From IMG/VR virus record IMGVR_UViG_3300033145_000528, positions 1 to 52,485 of that record: DNA of 52,485 nucleotides; one strand, given 5' to 3'. The DNA comes from a virus. Shown here piece after piece: positions 41,176 to 48,741 of this stretch. Within the stretch, counting starts at the first letter, position 1. The number at the start of each line of letters is the position of its first letter. Made by a program: the position numbers and the translations under genes. A model generated the notes under the pieces. It had not been told where the DNA came from and searched no databases. It saw nothing but the letters and a program-made list of their open reading frames with translations.

Positions 41176-41466
41176 ACTGCTTATACCATAAGCCGTCCGC
41201 CCGATACTATGCAGCATAATTTTTAAGCGGGTAAGCAGCCCCACAGGACACAATAAACGGTAAAGGTATAATAACATATTAGTCGACAATTAAAACGTGC
41301 TGTATGCCCGTTTACTGCAATCCTCGTCAATATCAGGAATTTACTATGTGATATGGGGCTGGTTGTAGGGATGTAGTAATATGGCGATATAGTGATGTAG
41401 TAAACATACTAATATTGCAGTGTGCTAATGTATGGACTAAACAACTGATGTATTCGGGTTGAAATA

Positions 41467-41653
41467 GCGTCTTCAAATGGGGTATGCCAGATGGCGTCTT
41501 CAAATGGCCGTTTTCAAATGGAAATTTCAAAACACCGTCTTCAAATGGGTCTTTTCAAATGGGGACTTTAGAATTGTGTTGCATTTTGCAACATGTGGGT
41601 TTCAAATGGGAAATTGCGTCTTCAAATGAAGTATGTTATAGGGGTTTCAAATG
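41467..41653 (+). repeat. Iteron array, TTCAAATG core
   Basis: Eight exact TTCAAATG copies start at 41472, 41499, 41513, 41540, 41554, 41601, 41621 and 41646, with two decayed copies at 41486 and 41526. The first seven are phased at 13-14 nt, with a unit like GCGTCTTCAAATGG. The last three are spaced wider. All have the same orientation. Iterons bind a replication or copy-control protein; which one is unknown. Confidence 0.85.
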
Positions 41654-41683
41654 TTGATGGTCAAGGGAATTAGGGCATAATTG

Positions 41684-41725
41684 AAAAAAGTACTTGACAA
41701 GAACCCCCACCATGTGCAATATTGT
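41684..41725 (+). promoter_or_regulatory. Promoter P3 upstream of the helicase block
   Basis: Shared box AAAAAAGTACTTGACA (41684-41699) with -35 TTGACA at 41694-41699. The -10 is poor: CAATAT or AATATT at 17-18 nt. Probably activator- or iteron-protein-dependent. Confidence 0.6.
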
Positions 41726-41761
41726 ATCCACAACGCACATCACGATACTGGGAAACGTTTA

Positions 41762-41854
41762 ATGCCAACAATTCACACACTAATCAAAACACTAATCCGC
41801 AAAGAGCCACCTATTAGGACTGGCTGTAAGGAGGAGCAATATGAAACCACGTAA
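41762..41854 (+). CDS. Possible 30-residue leader peptide
   Basis: A short frame (MPTIHTLIKTLIRKEPPI) right after promoter P3 with a weak GGGA site; it overlaps the next gene by 14 nt in another frame. Probably a leader or chance frame. Confidence 0.25.
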   Translation: MPTIHTLIKTLIRKEPPIRTGCKEEQYETT

Positions 41855-42023
41855 AGGCAGACGCCGTAGCAAGTCACTAAACATAAGAAACACTGATGTA
41901 ACTGGTATAGCTGGGGCGGTACGGTTATCCGATTACACTGGCAGCTACAGGGAGATATTTGATACCGCACCACGCTCTATCCCGCATATTGACTATTTAA
42001 GCCTGGGAATTCGCAATGAATAA
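41841..42023 (+). CDS. Small basic protein
   Basis: A 60-residue protein with a strongly basic start (KPRKGRRRSKSLNIR), so possibly nucleic-acid binding, ending GIRNE. Its 3' end contains GGGAATTCGCAATGA, repeated at the helicase start. AAGGAGGAG precedes the ATG. No family recognised. Confidence 0.55.
   Translation: MKPRKGRRRSKSLNIRNTDVTGIAGAVRLSDYTGSYREIFDTAPRSIPHIDYLSLGIRNE
42005..42019. repeat. Duplicated helicase-start segment, first copy
   Basis: GGGAATTCGCAATGA, identical to 42272-42286. Here the ATG leads only to a 10-codon frame (MNKPKRRKVR); in the second copy it starts the helicase. The gene at 42045 lies between the copies. Confidence 0.8.
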
Positions 42024-42044
42024 ACCAAAGAGGAGGAAAGTAAG

Positions 42045-42290
42045 ATGAAACAAATCACTAATGTACTTGCGCACACGGGTGAGAACAGCGATATATTTTC
42101 TTGGGAGGCCATTGTAGACGAGTATGGTATTCTGCGGGTATATTGCAATAATCATTCCGTACTTGTCGTGCACACGGACAGAGAGGCTCATTTCTACGCA
42201 GATGAGCTGAATGAGTTAGGGATGAAGATTGTGGTAGTAAAAAAAGAGCACACATATGTCATGGACTTTCCGGGAATTCGCAATGAGTAA
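42045..42290 (+). CDS. Hypothetical protein between helicase-start repeats
   Basis: An 81-residue acidic protein (ENSDIFSWEAIVDEYGILRVY, ending FPGIRNE). No family recognised. AGGAGG and AAG lie upstream. It occupies the insert between two copies of a 15-nt repeat and overlaps the helicase start by 8 nt. Confidence 0.6.
   Translation: MKQITNVLAHTGENSDIFSWEAIVDEYGILRVYCNNHSVLVVHTDREAHFYADELNELGMKIVVVKKEHTYVMDFPGIRNE
42272..42286. repeat. Duplicated helicase-start segment, second copy
   Basis: GGGAATTCGCAATGA, second copy, carrying the helicase start codon (42283). Both upstream genes end in GIRNE because they read through the same repeat. Confidence 0.8.
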
Positions 42291-43650
42291 TAGGCTCACT
42301 GAAACGGGTAATGCCAATACCCTTGTTGATATGTTCGGCGATACCATACGTTACTGTCCCCCAATGAAGGCATGGTATGTGTGGGGCGGGCGCAGATGGC
42401 ACGAGGACACTGATAAGGAGCTGTATCGTATGGCGAAAGCAGTAGCAGCCTCCTACTTCAAATTGTTAGAGGAAATGGATATTGACGACTCCAATAGAAA
42501 CCGCCTGCTCCGACATGCATACTTTAGCGAACGCCTAAGCAGCCTACAAAATATGATAACCATAGCCCAATCGGCAGATGGTATATGTGTGGACGTGGAT
42601 GATTTCGACCGTAATCCCATGCAACTCAACGTAGAAAATGGTACAATCGACCTGGACACACTTAAATTCCACAAGTTTGATAAGCAAGACTACATAACCA
42701 AACTTGCCCCCGTAACCTACACAAAGGGCGCCCGGAGTAATGTCTGGGAGGGCTTTCTGCACGATATAATACCCGACCATGCCACACGTACTTTTCTACA
42801 AACAGCAGTGGGGTATAGTCTCACGTCTGATATGAGTGAGGACAAAATGTTCCTGCTTCACGGTAGAGGGCGTAATGGCAAAACTACATTCGTATCCACT
42901 ATACTTAATATGTTAGGTGATTATGGCGCACAAGCGGCATCTAATATGCTTATGCACAAAAAGAATAGTGGTCCCAGTAACGAGTTATTCGTACTTATTG
43001 GTAAGAGGTTTGTAGCTGCTACCGAAACCGCTGAGTCCCATCGCCTTGATGAAAACCTCATTAAACAGATGACTGGTATGGATCGCATCAGTATCAACCC
43101 GAAATACCGTTCTCAAATGGAATTTACGCCCACATGGAAGATATGGCTTTCCACTAACCACGAACCCATCATTACCGGCACCGACCCTGCTATATGGCGT
43201 CGTTTGCTTAAAATTCCGTTTAACGTAACTATTGCTGAGGAAGATTGCAATCCCAAACTTAAGCCATTCCTGATGAGCAATTTAAAAGAACGTAGTGGTA
43301 TACTGAATTGGGCATTGGATGGTGTTAGGCGATGGAATGATACAGGACTTGTAATTCCCCCACACATTATTGAAGCAACAAGATGGTATAGAGCAAGCCA
43401 GGATCTCACTGGGCAATTTATAGAAGATTGTTGTCAAATTCATCCCGATGTTACCATTTCCAAAAAGAAATTGTATGAGGCATATTTGAATTATTGCAAA
43501 GGAATAAATGAAAAACCGAAGAAGAAATTAGAGTTCGGAAGCCAGATTAGTGAGCGGGAAATCAGCGATGGTAGACGTGCAAATAGTAGGTACTGGAAAG
43601 GCATAAATCTGCGTAAGACAGTAAGCCTCAACCCCTTAGACTTTAATTAG
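42283..43650 (+). CDS. SF3 helicase, phage D5-like (primase/helicase C-terminal type)
   Basis: A 455-residue replicative helicase with a D5_N-type N-terminal domain, Walker A GRGRNGKT (194-201), a Walker B region FVAATETAES, and motif C LSTNHEPII. The C-terminal part is a winged-helix-type segment. Such enzymes unwind DNA at the phage origin. No primase domain (Toprim or AEP) is visible at the N-terminus. ATG 42283 overlaps the previous stop; ATG 42256 is in frame and possible. Ribosome sites are weak for both. Confidence 0.88.
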   Translation: MSNRLTETGNANTLVDMFGDTIRYCPPMKAWYVWGGRRWHEDTDKELYRMAKAVAASYFKLLEEMDIDDSNRNRLLRHAYFSERLSSLQNMITIAQSADGICVDVDDFDRNPMQLNVENGTIDLDTLKFHKFDKQDYITKLAPVTYTKGARSNVWEGFLHDIIPDHATRTFLQTAVGYSLTSDMSEDKMFLLHGRGRNGKTTFVSTILNMLGDYGAQAASNMLMHKKNSGPSNELFVLIGKRFVAATETAESHRLDENLIKQMTGMDRISINPKYRSQMEFTPTWKIWLSTNHEPIITGTDPAIWRRLLKIPFNVTIAEEDCNPKLKPFLMSNLKERSGILNWALDGVRRWNDTGLVIPPHIIEATRWYRASQDLTGQFIEDCCQIHPDVTISKKKLYEAYLNYCKGINEKPKKKLEFGSQISEREISDGRRANSRYWKGINLRKTVSLNPLDFN

Positions 43651-43876
43651 GGGAATGACGAAATGACGACCTCGCAAAAAATTTTACAGGGTGTAAACCC
43701 AATAGCAGTGGGGTTCTATGACACAATGACAACCTTTTCTACTTTATACGCACATGTATATTAATGTAATATAAAAAAGAAATAAGAAATATATTTAAAA
43801 GAAAAAGAAATATAAAAGAAAAAGAAAAGTATGTATGCGCGTATAAAACATTTCAAATTAATGAGAGGAAAATGGT
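43651..43876. other. 226-nt gap with purine-rich direct repeat
   Basis: Holds a weak stem AACCC/GGGTT, then a very A-rich purine stretch (43771-43829) with the 15-nt repeat TAAAAGAAAAAGAAA at 43796 and 43813. The stretch could melt easily or act as an mRNA element. A 33-codon frame at 43663 is possible but unsupported. Confidence 0.5.
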
Positions 43877-44104
43877 ATGGCAGGAAAACGCACAAATAAA
43901 ACTTTCGTAATTAAAACACTCAGGTTTGCTCCTGAGCAAGTACAAGACATTGAAAGGGTGTTAGAGTTTACACAACCACGTTACCCCAGTTTCAATAACT
44001 TTGTTGTGGTAGCATTAAGTAAACTTGTCAAAGAGGAAAGGAGGGAATTAGAAAAAGAGGGTATTGTCTGGGAACATCTCAGACATGGTAATAACAAATC
44101 ATAA
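43877..44104 (+). CDS. Ribbon-helix-helix-like DNA-binding protein (probable)
   Basis: A 75-residue basic protein: TFVIKTLRFAPEQVQDIERV then FNNFVVVALSKLVKEERREL, the strand-helix-helix layout of small Arc/MetJ-type regulators. Candidate for binding one of the palindromic operators. GAGAGG precedes the ATG. Confidence 0.55.
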   Translation: MAGKRTNKTFVIKTLRFAPEQVQDIERVLEFTQPRYPSFNNFVVVALSKLVKEERRELEKEGIVWEHLRHGNNKS

Positions 44105-44118
44105 AAAGGAGAAGTATT

Positions 44119-44862
44119 ATGGGTGGAACAGTAGATTTACGCCCCGACAGTTTTGCCGAGGGTGGAGGGTTAATTGACGATTTCGATGGAACAATATCGG
44201 ATATTCGGTTTATCATGACGAATTATGGGGGTAGAATATCAGACGCTATACCCGTAGCGTCAGTTAGATTCACTATCGAGGACATGGAATCTGACCCTAC
44301 TCTTTATTCAGTTGGCGGATCTGATGATTTCGCACCTACTACGGATGAAATGGGGTTAAATAAGCTCAAAACGAAAGATAGCCTCACCAAAACCAGCAAG
44401 TTCGGTATGTTTATGGCATCTATTGTTGATGCTGGTTTTCCTTTGAACAAGATGGAGTCTGACAATATAAGCTATCTTGTGGGGCTTGATGCACATTTTC
44501 TGCGGAAGATTGTGGAATATAGTGGGCTGAAAAAGAAAAGTGACCGTGATAACACAGTCCTGCTTTGTACCAAGATTAACACACTGCCCTGGGAAAATAA
44601 GAAAGTTGGCAAGGGTAAAAAGGGAAAGCCCGCAGCAGTGGATGAGGGGCTTGCCAATGATGTCGCAGGGATTATTCAGAGTATGCTTCGCGATACTGAT
44701 TATGGTCTTCCAAAGAAGGATTTGATTTCGGCCTTGTTTAAGAGCAAGGAAATTGCAGCATTGTCGGATAAGAAAGGAGCGCTGAAACTTGCAGTCGATG
44801 ATACATTCCTTAACGGTAGAGAGGAATGGGCATATGAGGATGGTGTGTTATTGAAGTTATAA
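44119..44862 (+). CDS. Hypothetical DNA-metabolism protein, possibly ssDNA-binding
   Basis: A 247-residue protein: N-terminal beta-rich domain (RFIMTNYGGRISDAIPVASV), then LTKTSKFGMFMASIVDAGFP, a Lys-rich linker (KKVGKGKKGKPAAV) and a C-terminal winged-helix-like part. Placed upstream of exonuclease and recombination genes, as are ssDNA-binding proteins in many phages. No diagnostic motif seen. AAGGAGA leads. Confidence 0.5.
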   Translation: MGGTVDLRPDSFAEGGGLIDDFDGTISDIRFIMTNYGGRISDAIPVASVRFTIEDMESDPTLYSVGGSDDFAPTTDEMGLNKLKTKDSLTKTSKFGMFMASIVDAGFPLNKMESDNISYLVGLDAHFLRKIVEYSGLKKKSDRDNTVLLCTKINTLPWENKKVGKGKKGKPAAVDEGLANDVAGIIQSMLRDTDYGLPKKDLISALFKSKEIAALSDKKGALKLAVDDTFLNGREEWAYEDGVLLKL

Positions 44863-44882
44863 GCCATCTAAATAGTTAATTT

Positions 44883-44959
44883 GAGTGGGCTGTGGCATGG
44901 CATTATGGGTAAGGGAAGGTAATAAACCATGATAAGAAACCGAACTTACCTGCCCACTC
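44883..44959 (+). ncRNA. Structured leader RNA candidate
   Basis: Nested inverted repeats: outer GAGTGGGC (44883-44890) with GCCCACTC (44952-44959), inner GGTAAG (44908-44913) with CTTACC (44945-44950). This would give a 77-nt stacked structure just upstream of the ribosome site of the next gene. It may regulate that gene's translation. No known riboswitch family fits. Confidence 0.4.
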
Positions 44960-44977
44960 ATTTAAAGGGAGTGGATT

Positions 44978-45316
44978 ATGGCATCAAGAAAAACAAACTT
45001 TACTGTATATGTGGATAAAGAACTTATGACAAAGCCAAGTGAGCTTGTCGATGCGGTATTGGCTCATATGATAAAAAAGGATCTGGATATCAAAAAAAGG
45101 AAACAGTTCTTGGTGGGCTTCATGCGTATCACCGATGACAAAGCTCAACTTGAGTTTATCAATGAGTGGGTGTTGGTGAGAGACGTAGCAACTTTTCCAT
45201 TCAGGTATAATAAGAAAGCAGGGGCAAAAACGGATGAGAATACGGAAGTTGAAGGAGGAGTTCCCGTGGACAACGGAACAGACGGAGAAAAGGAGTCCGG
45301 GACTTCATCTGAGTGA
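44978..45316 (+). CDS. Hypothetical protein upstream of nuclease
   Basis: A 112-residue protein (NFTVYVDKELMTKPSELVDA) with an acidic tail that is out of frame with the overlapping nuclease start. No family recognised. AAGGGAG leads. Probably part of the recombination block. Confidence 0.55.
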   Translation: MASRKTNFTVYVDKELMTKPSELVDAVLAHMIKKDLDIKKRKQFLVGFMRITDDKAQLEFINEWVLVRDVATFPFRYNKKAGAKTDENTEVEGGVPVDNGTDGEKESGTSSE

Positions 45317-45800
45317 TGTGATCCACGACATGGATAAGGAATTACTCAAGACTGGTGATAAGGAAATTGATGGGGCTACTAAGATGCAGTTCGAGAAGGG
45401 GTATTTGTGGGAAGTGGCATTGTCAAGGGCGTTTGCGGAAAAAGAAGTACCTATTTATAGGGTTCCTGAAATCAAATTGGATGGGATAGCAATGAGTCCT
45501 GATGGGGTACAAACAATTTTTGACTATTCGCATGAGAAGGTAGTCGAGGAGTATAAATGTACTTCCGCATCTTCGAGTAAGTCCCCAGCCGATAATTGGA
45601 AGTGGATTATGCAGGTGAAAGGGTATTGTAAGGCAGTCGGAGCGCTCAAATGTATTTTCCGTGTTTTCCATATTAGGGATTTCGTACCTGTGTATAACGT
45701 ATGGGAATTAGTGTTTACGCAAGCAGAATTGGATGAGAATTGGGAGGCAATATTAAATCATGCTAAAACAATGGAGAAGGGAATGGGGCATACATTGTGA
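45234..45800 (+). CDS. PD-(D/E)XK (RecB/Cas4-like) nuclease
   Basis: A 188-residue nuclease: MRIRKLKEEFPW start, PGLHLSDVIHDMDKEL, FEKGYLWEVALSRAF, KLDGIAMSPDG (catalytic Asp) and EEYKCTS (E-x-K), then QVKGYCKAVG. It is a phage recombination exonuclease candidate, with an SSB-like protein and an ATPase nearby. Start at 45234 overlaps the previous gene by 83 nt; the N-terminal sequence is typical, so I keep it. The C-terminus, ILNHAKTMEKG, is repeated at 46074. Confidence 0.78.
   Translation: MRIRKLKEEFPWTTEQTEKRSPGLHLSDVIHDMDKELLKTGDKEIDGATKMQFEKGYLWEVALSRAFAEKEVPIYRVPEIKLDGIAMSPDGVQTIFDYSHEKVVEEYKCTSASSSKSPADNWKWIMQVKGYCKAVGALKCIFRVFHIRDFVPVYNVWELVFTQAELDENWEAILNHAKTMEKGMGHTL
45753..45773. 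repeat. Duplicated nuclease-end segment, first copy
   Basis: Twenty of 21 bases equal 46074-46094 (exact core AATCATGCTAAAACAATG, 18 nt). In this copy it encodes LNHAKTM of the nuclease. The start ATG of the next gene (45760) lies inside it. Confidence 0.85.
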
Positions 45801-46053
45801 ATGTTTTACTGAACCCGACTTATATATCTGTATTAAAATAAAACAATCACTTTGGGGTGCTATCAGGGGTAAGTCAAGCATTATACTTGGTTGGAAAACA
45901 ACCGTGGAAGAAAGGGAATGTTCCATTAATAATTTTTATTCCGGTGATGATATTGTTTTGGGATATGAGGTACAAGCACTTAAAGAGCCCAAAACAGACA
46001 TTATTCCAAATGAAAGACCTGATTTAGTTTCACAAGAAGTAGCTAAAAACTAA
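45760..46053 (+). CDS. Hypothetical protein inserted after the nuclease
   Basis: A 97-residue protein (IHCECFTEPDLYICIKIKQ, ending SQEVAKN). Its start codon lies in the repeated nuclease segment and it overlaps the nuclease end by 41 nt. No family recognised. It looks like the payload of an insertion; a perfect hairpin follows its stop. Confidence 0.5.
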   Translation: MLKQWRREWGIHCECFTEPDLYICIKIKQSLWGAIRGKSSIILGWKTTVEERECSINNFYSGDDIVLGYEVQALKEPKTDIIPNERPDLVSQEVAKN

Positions 46054-46056
46054 TCT

Positions 46057-46071
46057 CCGCCAAAAAGGCGG
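46057..46071. other. Perfect hairpin at the end of the insert
   Basis: CCGCC-AAAAA-GGCGG, two bases before the second copy of the repeat. There is no T-run, so it is not a standard terminator. It could be an insertion footprint or an mRNA element. Confidence 0.6.
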
Positions 46072-46073
46072 TA

Positions 46074-46094
46074 TTGAATCATGCTAAAACAATG
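46074..46094. repeat. Duplicated nuclease-end segment, second copy
   Basis: Second copy, encoding VLNHAKTMKGE and a stop (to 46105), the probable original nuclease C-terminus left behind the insert. No start codon serves it, so it is a remnant. Confidence 0.8.
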
Positions 46095-46109
46095 AAAGGG
46101 GAATAAGCT

Positions 46110-46253
46110 ATGAAATTATTTAGGGATATAATCGTAATTGCTGCTACGCTTGCTATAGTCATCGACCATATAAAGGGTGTGACGTCTTTTGAAATAGTGA
46201 TGATTATGCTCATGCTCGTATTTATTTATAATATACTATTGGGGAGGGGATAA
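46110..46253 (+). CDS. Small two-pass membrane protein
   Basis: A 47-residue protein with two hydrophobic segments (IIVIAATLAIVI and IVMIMLMLVFIYNILL). GAAAGGGGAA leads. No family recognised; possibly membrane-linked early function. Confidence 0.5.
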   Translation: MKLFRDIIVIAATLAIVIDHIKGVTSFEIVMIMLMLVFIYNILLGRG

Positions 46254-46256
46254 ACC

Positions 46257-46955
46257 ATGGAAACAGAAGCAATTCAGGCGTACGAAAGCAAGGGTATTAA
46301 ACTGTTAGATAGTGCAAAAGACATCGTAATTATTAACCAATCGACGAGGGAATATGCGGTCGAATTTACTGCTGGGGCAAGACGTGCTATTAAGGCCATC
46401 GAAGACGAATTCCGACCAGACATCGACAAAGCTCATACACTTCACAAGGATTTATTGGCTCGGCTGAAAAAACTGACATCACCATTCAAAGAAGCAAAGG
46501 CTATTGTAGATGCGGAAATCAGCCGTGATTATATGGAGCAGGAGCAAATGCGGCGTGAAAAAGAGCGTCAAGCACGGGTAAAAGCGGACGCCGAACGTAA
46601 AAGGCAGGAAGATGCTCTCACTAAACAAGCCGAAGAAGCCATCAAAGAAGGCGATGTGGAGACCGCAGAGGCATTAGTGGACTCAAAGGTCATTACAGCG
46701 CCCATTGTGCCCGTAGCAAAGGTAGAACAGACCATAAGAACAACAGCAGGACAGGCTACGGTGAGGAAAGATATTAAAGTGGAGTTAGTGAATAAAAAAG
46801 CGGTTATCGAAGCCGTGGCTAATGGTGCATTTCCATCCACATTCTTGACTGTGGATATGGGTGTGGTGAAGCGGTATGCCAAGACAGCCGGGCTTACATT
46901 CATGCAGGGATTCCACATAACTGAGACAGCAATCGTATCAGGGAGGGCAAAGTAA
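46257..46955 (+). CDS. Coiled-coil recombination-block protein
   Basis: A 232-residue protein with a long charged coiled coil (about residues 40-135; EQEQMRREKERQARVKADAE) and a globular end (VTVDM.. VVKRYAKTAGL). Similar proteins lie between exonuclease and ATPase genes in many phages. No catalytic motif. GGGGAGGGG leads. Confidence 0.55.
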   Translation: METEAIQAYESKGIKLLDSAKDIVIINQSTREYAVEFTAGARRAIKAIEDEFRPDIDKAHTLHKDLLARLKKLTSPFKEAKAIVDAEISRDYMEQEQMRREKERQARVKADAERKRQEDALTKQAEEAIKEGDVETAEALVDSKVITAPIVPVAKVEQTIRTTAGQATVRKDIKVELVNKKAVIEAVANGAFPSTFLTVDMGVVKRYAKTAGLTFMQGFHITETAIVSGRAK

Positions 46956-47245
46956 TGGGTATGCAAAAGACAATTAAGCTGAATATGCACACTACTGAGG
47001 ACTTATGGCCATATCAGGTAGTGGATGAGATACAAAAGGTGATGGAAGAAGGGGTGAAGAAGTATCCAAAAGATGAGGGATGGGCGGTTTCAGTATATGA
47101 GCATTTGGAAAGGGCGCATGACCACCTTGCTTTAGCTCGTGAGTCACGTGAGTGCCGTGTTTTTGAATCCGAAGACCATCTTGCTCATGCCTTCACCCGC
47201 TTAATGATGGCTATAGCAATCGAAAGGGGGTATATTGATGCCTAA
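46955..47245 (+). CDS. DUF5664-like protein (possible dATP/dGTP pyrophosphohydrolase fold)
   Basis: A 96-residue helical protein with EHLERAHDHLALA and SEDHLAHAFTRLMMAIAI, the helix pattern of the small DUF5664 family. Metal-binding Glu/His residues are suggestive only. Could act in nucleotide pool control. It starts on the previous stop (TAATG) and overlaps the ATPase. Confidence 0.5.
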   Translation: MGMQKTIKLNMHTTEDLWPYQVVDEIQKVMEEGVKKYPKDEGWAVSVYEHLERAHDHLALARESRECRVFESEDHLAHAFTRLMMAIAIERGYIDA

Positions 47246-47987
47246 AGGATTTGAGAAGATAGACTCGGGTGCTATGCCCCCACATAGATTGATTATGCGC
47301 GTGGGTGGTTTGGATAAAAGTGGTAAGACACATTTTGGGCTGACTGCGCCTGGGCCGATATCTGTTATTAACGCCGATAGGGGGCTGGAAGGTGTGGTCG
47401 AGCAATTTGCCTCTTCTAAAGAAATACATGTTACACCCAGTTTTCGGGATATGCCATCAGAGACAGAAGAACAACAAGAGAAACGCTGGGAAGAGGTATA
47501 TAATTGTTATTGGTCGGCATTGGAGGATAATGAAATAAGAAGTATTGTAATTGATACTGATAGCGAATTGTGGGATATGGCGCGGTTGGCTTTGCTTGGA
47601 CGATTGGAAAAAGTCCCACCGCTCAGATACACACAGCTCAATCGTACATTCCGGGAGATGATTGATGCTGCTTTTACACATGATAAAAACGTCATATCTA
47701 TTTGTAAGTATAGGAAACAATACGTGTCGACTACGGACAGTAATGACCTTGGTCACTGGAATGGTCTTTATGAGCCAAGCGGGTTTAGTGATATGCCTTA
47801 TATTGTGCAGATGAACCTGAGAACACAAATGACCATGACTGACGATGGACCAGTACCTACTATCACGGTTGTTAATTGCCGGCAGAATATGCAGATGAAT
47901 GGGGAAGTGTTCGAAGGGGATGAGGCACGTTTCTCATGGGTAGCAGCAAACGTTATCGAGGGCACGAGCCCAGAGGACTGGGAATGA
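47238..47987 (+). CDS. P-loop ATPase, AAA_24/Sak4-like recombination protein
   Basis: A 249-residue ATPase with Walker A GLDKSGKTHFGL near residue 24, Walker B SIVIDTDSELWD around 95 and a later ISICKYRKQY. This RecA-like phage family aids homologous recombination with an SSB partner and a nuclease, as around here. ATG 47238 is preferred to TTG 47235; AAAGGGGG leads. Confidence 0.82.
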   Translation: MPKGFEKIDSGAMPPHRLIMRVGGLDKSGKTHFGLTAPGPISVINADRGLEGVVEQFASSKEIHVTPSFRDMPSETEEQQEKRWEEVYNCYWSALEDNEIRSIVIDTDSELWDMARLALLGRLEKVPPLRYTQLNRTFREMIDAAFTHDKNVISICKYRKQYVSTTDSNDLGHWNGLYEPSGFSDMPYIVQMNLRTQMTMTDDGPVPTITVVNCRQNMQMNGEVFEGDEARFSWVAANVIEGTSPEDWE

Positions 47988-48026
47988 GGATGTTTAATAA
48001 GATGATGCGGGAATAGGAGAAAAGTA

Positions 48027-48740
48027 ATGATATATATTGATAATCGCACTGGTAGTAAAGAACTCCTACCTCTATTCCCGCCTGGCAATGCTGAACTTAC
48101 ACATTTGGAATATGCCGACTTCATGTTTACAGGGCATTCTGACATCGGGAACATTGTGATAGGTATAGAACGCAAAACCATCGGGGATTTTGTGAACTCC
48201 ATGTGCAGTGGACGTCTTAGTGGGCATCAACTTATCGGCATGTTAAACTGCTACCATTACCTCTACCTCGTCATTGAGGGTATATTCAGGGCTAACCCAC
48301 GAAATGGTATATTGGAGGTGTATAGGTATGGCGGATGGCAGGAATATACTGCGGGCAAGCGGCGATTCATGGCGAGGGATATTTGGTTGTTTATGAATAC
48401 GCTCCAGGTAATATGTGGGGTGCATTGTTATCATTGTCCTCGTGAAACTGATACTGCCCACTATATCATGGCGTTACATCATTGGTGGCAGAAGGAATAT
48501 AGGGAGCACAAAGGGCATCTACAACCACATACTGGGACTACGGTGGAGTTGAGTAGGCAATCATTGGTGAGACGGGTAGCAAGTCAACTGGATGGTATAG
48601 GATGGGGGAAAGCAAAGGCAATAGATCAGAAATTCGGAACTGTGGAAGAGTTGGTGATGGCGGATGAGGAAGAATTAATGGAGATAGGGGGTATAGGGAA
48701 GAAATTGGCACACGGGATAATTGCACAACTGAGGAGCTAA
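48027..48740 (+). CDS. ERCC4-type nuclease with helix-hairpin-helix
   Basis: A 237-residue XPF-family nuclease: IDNRTGSKEL (4-13), IGIERKTIGDFVNSM (catalytic ERK region) and a C-terminal double helix-hairpin-helix (LDGIGWGKAKAI and IGGIGKKLAHGI). These enzymes cut branched DNA; role here probably recombination or replication fork processing. AGGAGAAAAG leads. Confidence 0.9.
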   Translation: MIYIDNRTGSKELLPLFPPGNAELTHLEYADFMFTGHSDIGNIVIGIERKTIGDFVNSMCSGRLSGHQLIGMLNCYHYLYLVIEGIFRANPRNGILEVYRYGGWQEYTAGKRRFMARDIWLFMNTLQVICGVHCYHCPRETDTAHYIMALHHWWQKEYREHKGHLQPHTGTTVELSRQSLVRRVASQLDGIGWGKAKAIDQKFGTVEELVMADEEELMEIGGIGKKLAHGIIAQLRS

Positions 48741-48741
48741 A

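Larger units (their letters stand above)
41130..41761. other. 632-nt non-coding region, probable replication origin
   Basis: No convincing gene on either strand. In order: terminator (41151), A/T-rich stretch with two GATGTAGTAA direct repeats (about 41369-41402), the TTCAAATG iteron array (41467-41653) with an internal hairpin GTTGC-ATTTT-GCAAC (41578-41592), promoter P3 (41684), and GTATCCACA (41724-41732), one base from the DnaA box TTATCCACA. The helicase gene is the third gene downstream. This combination is typical of an origin. Confidence 0.6.

Noticed and set aside
41333-41530. Minus-strand frame of 65 codons in the iteron region
   Set aside because: It is produced by translating the repeats (CATTTGAA units) and has no start context or homology.
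41467-41653. CRISPR array reading of the TTCAAATG repeats
   Set aside because: Repeat core is only 8 nt and the spacing 13-14 nt; no 30-nt-type spacers and no cas genes. Iterons fit better.
41762-41854. Start resembling ribosomal protein S12 (MPTI..LI)
   Set aside because: Only the first few residues match, the frame ends after 30 codons and lacks the conserved S12 core. Treated as chance or leader peptide.
46057-46071. Rho-independent terminator
   Set aside because: Perfect hairpin but no T-run after it; listed as an unexplained hairpin instead.
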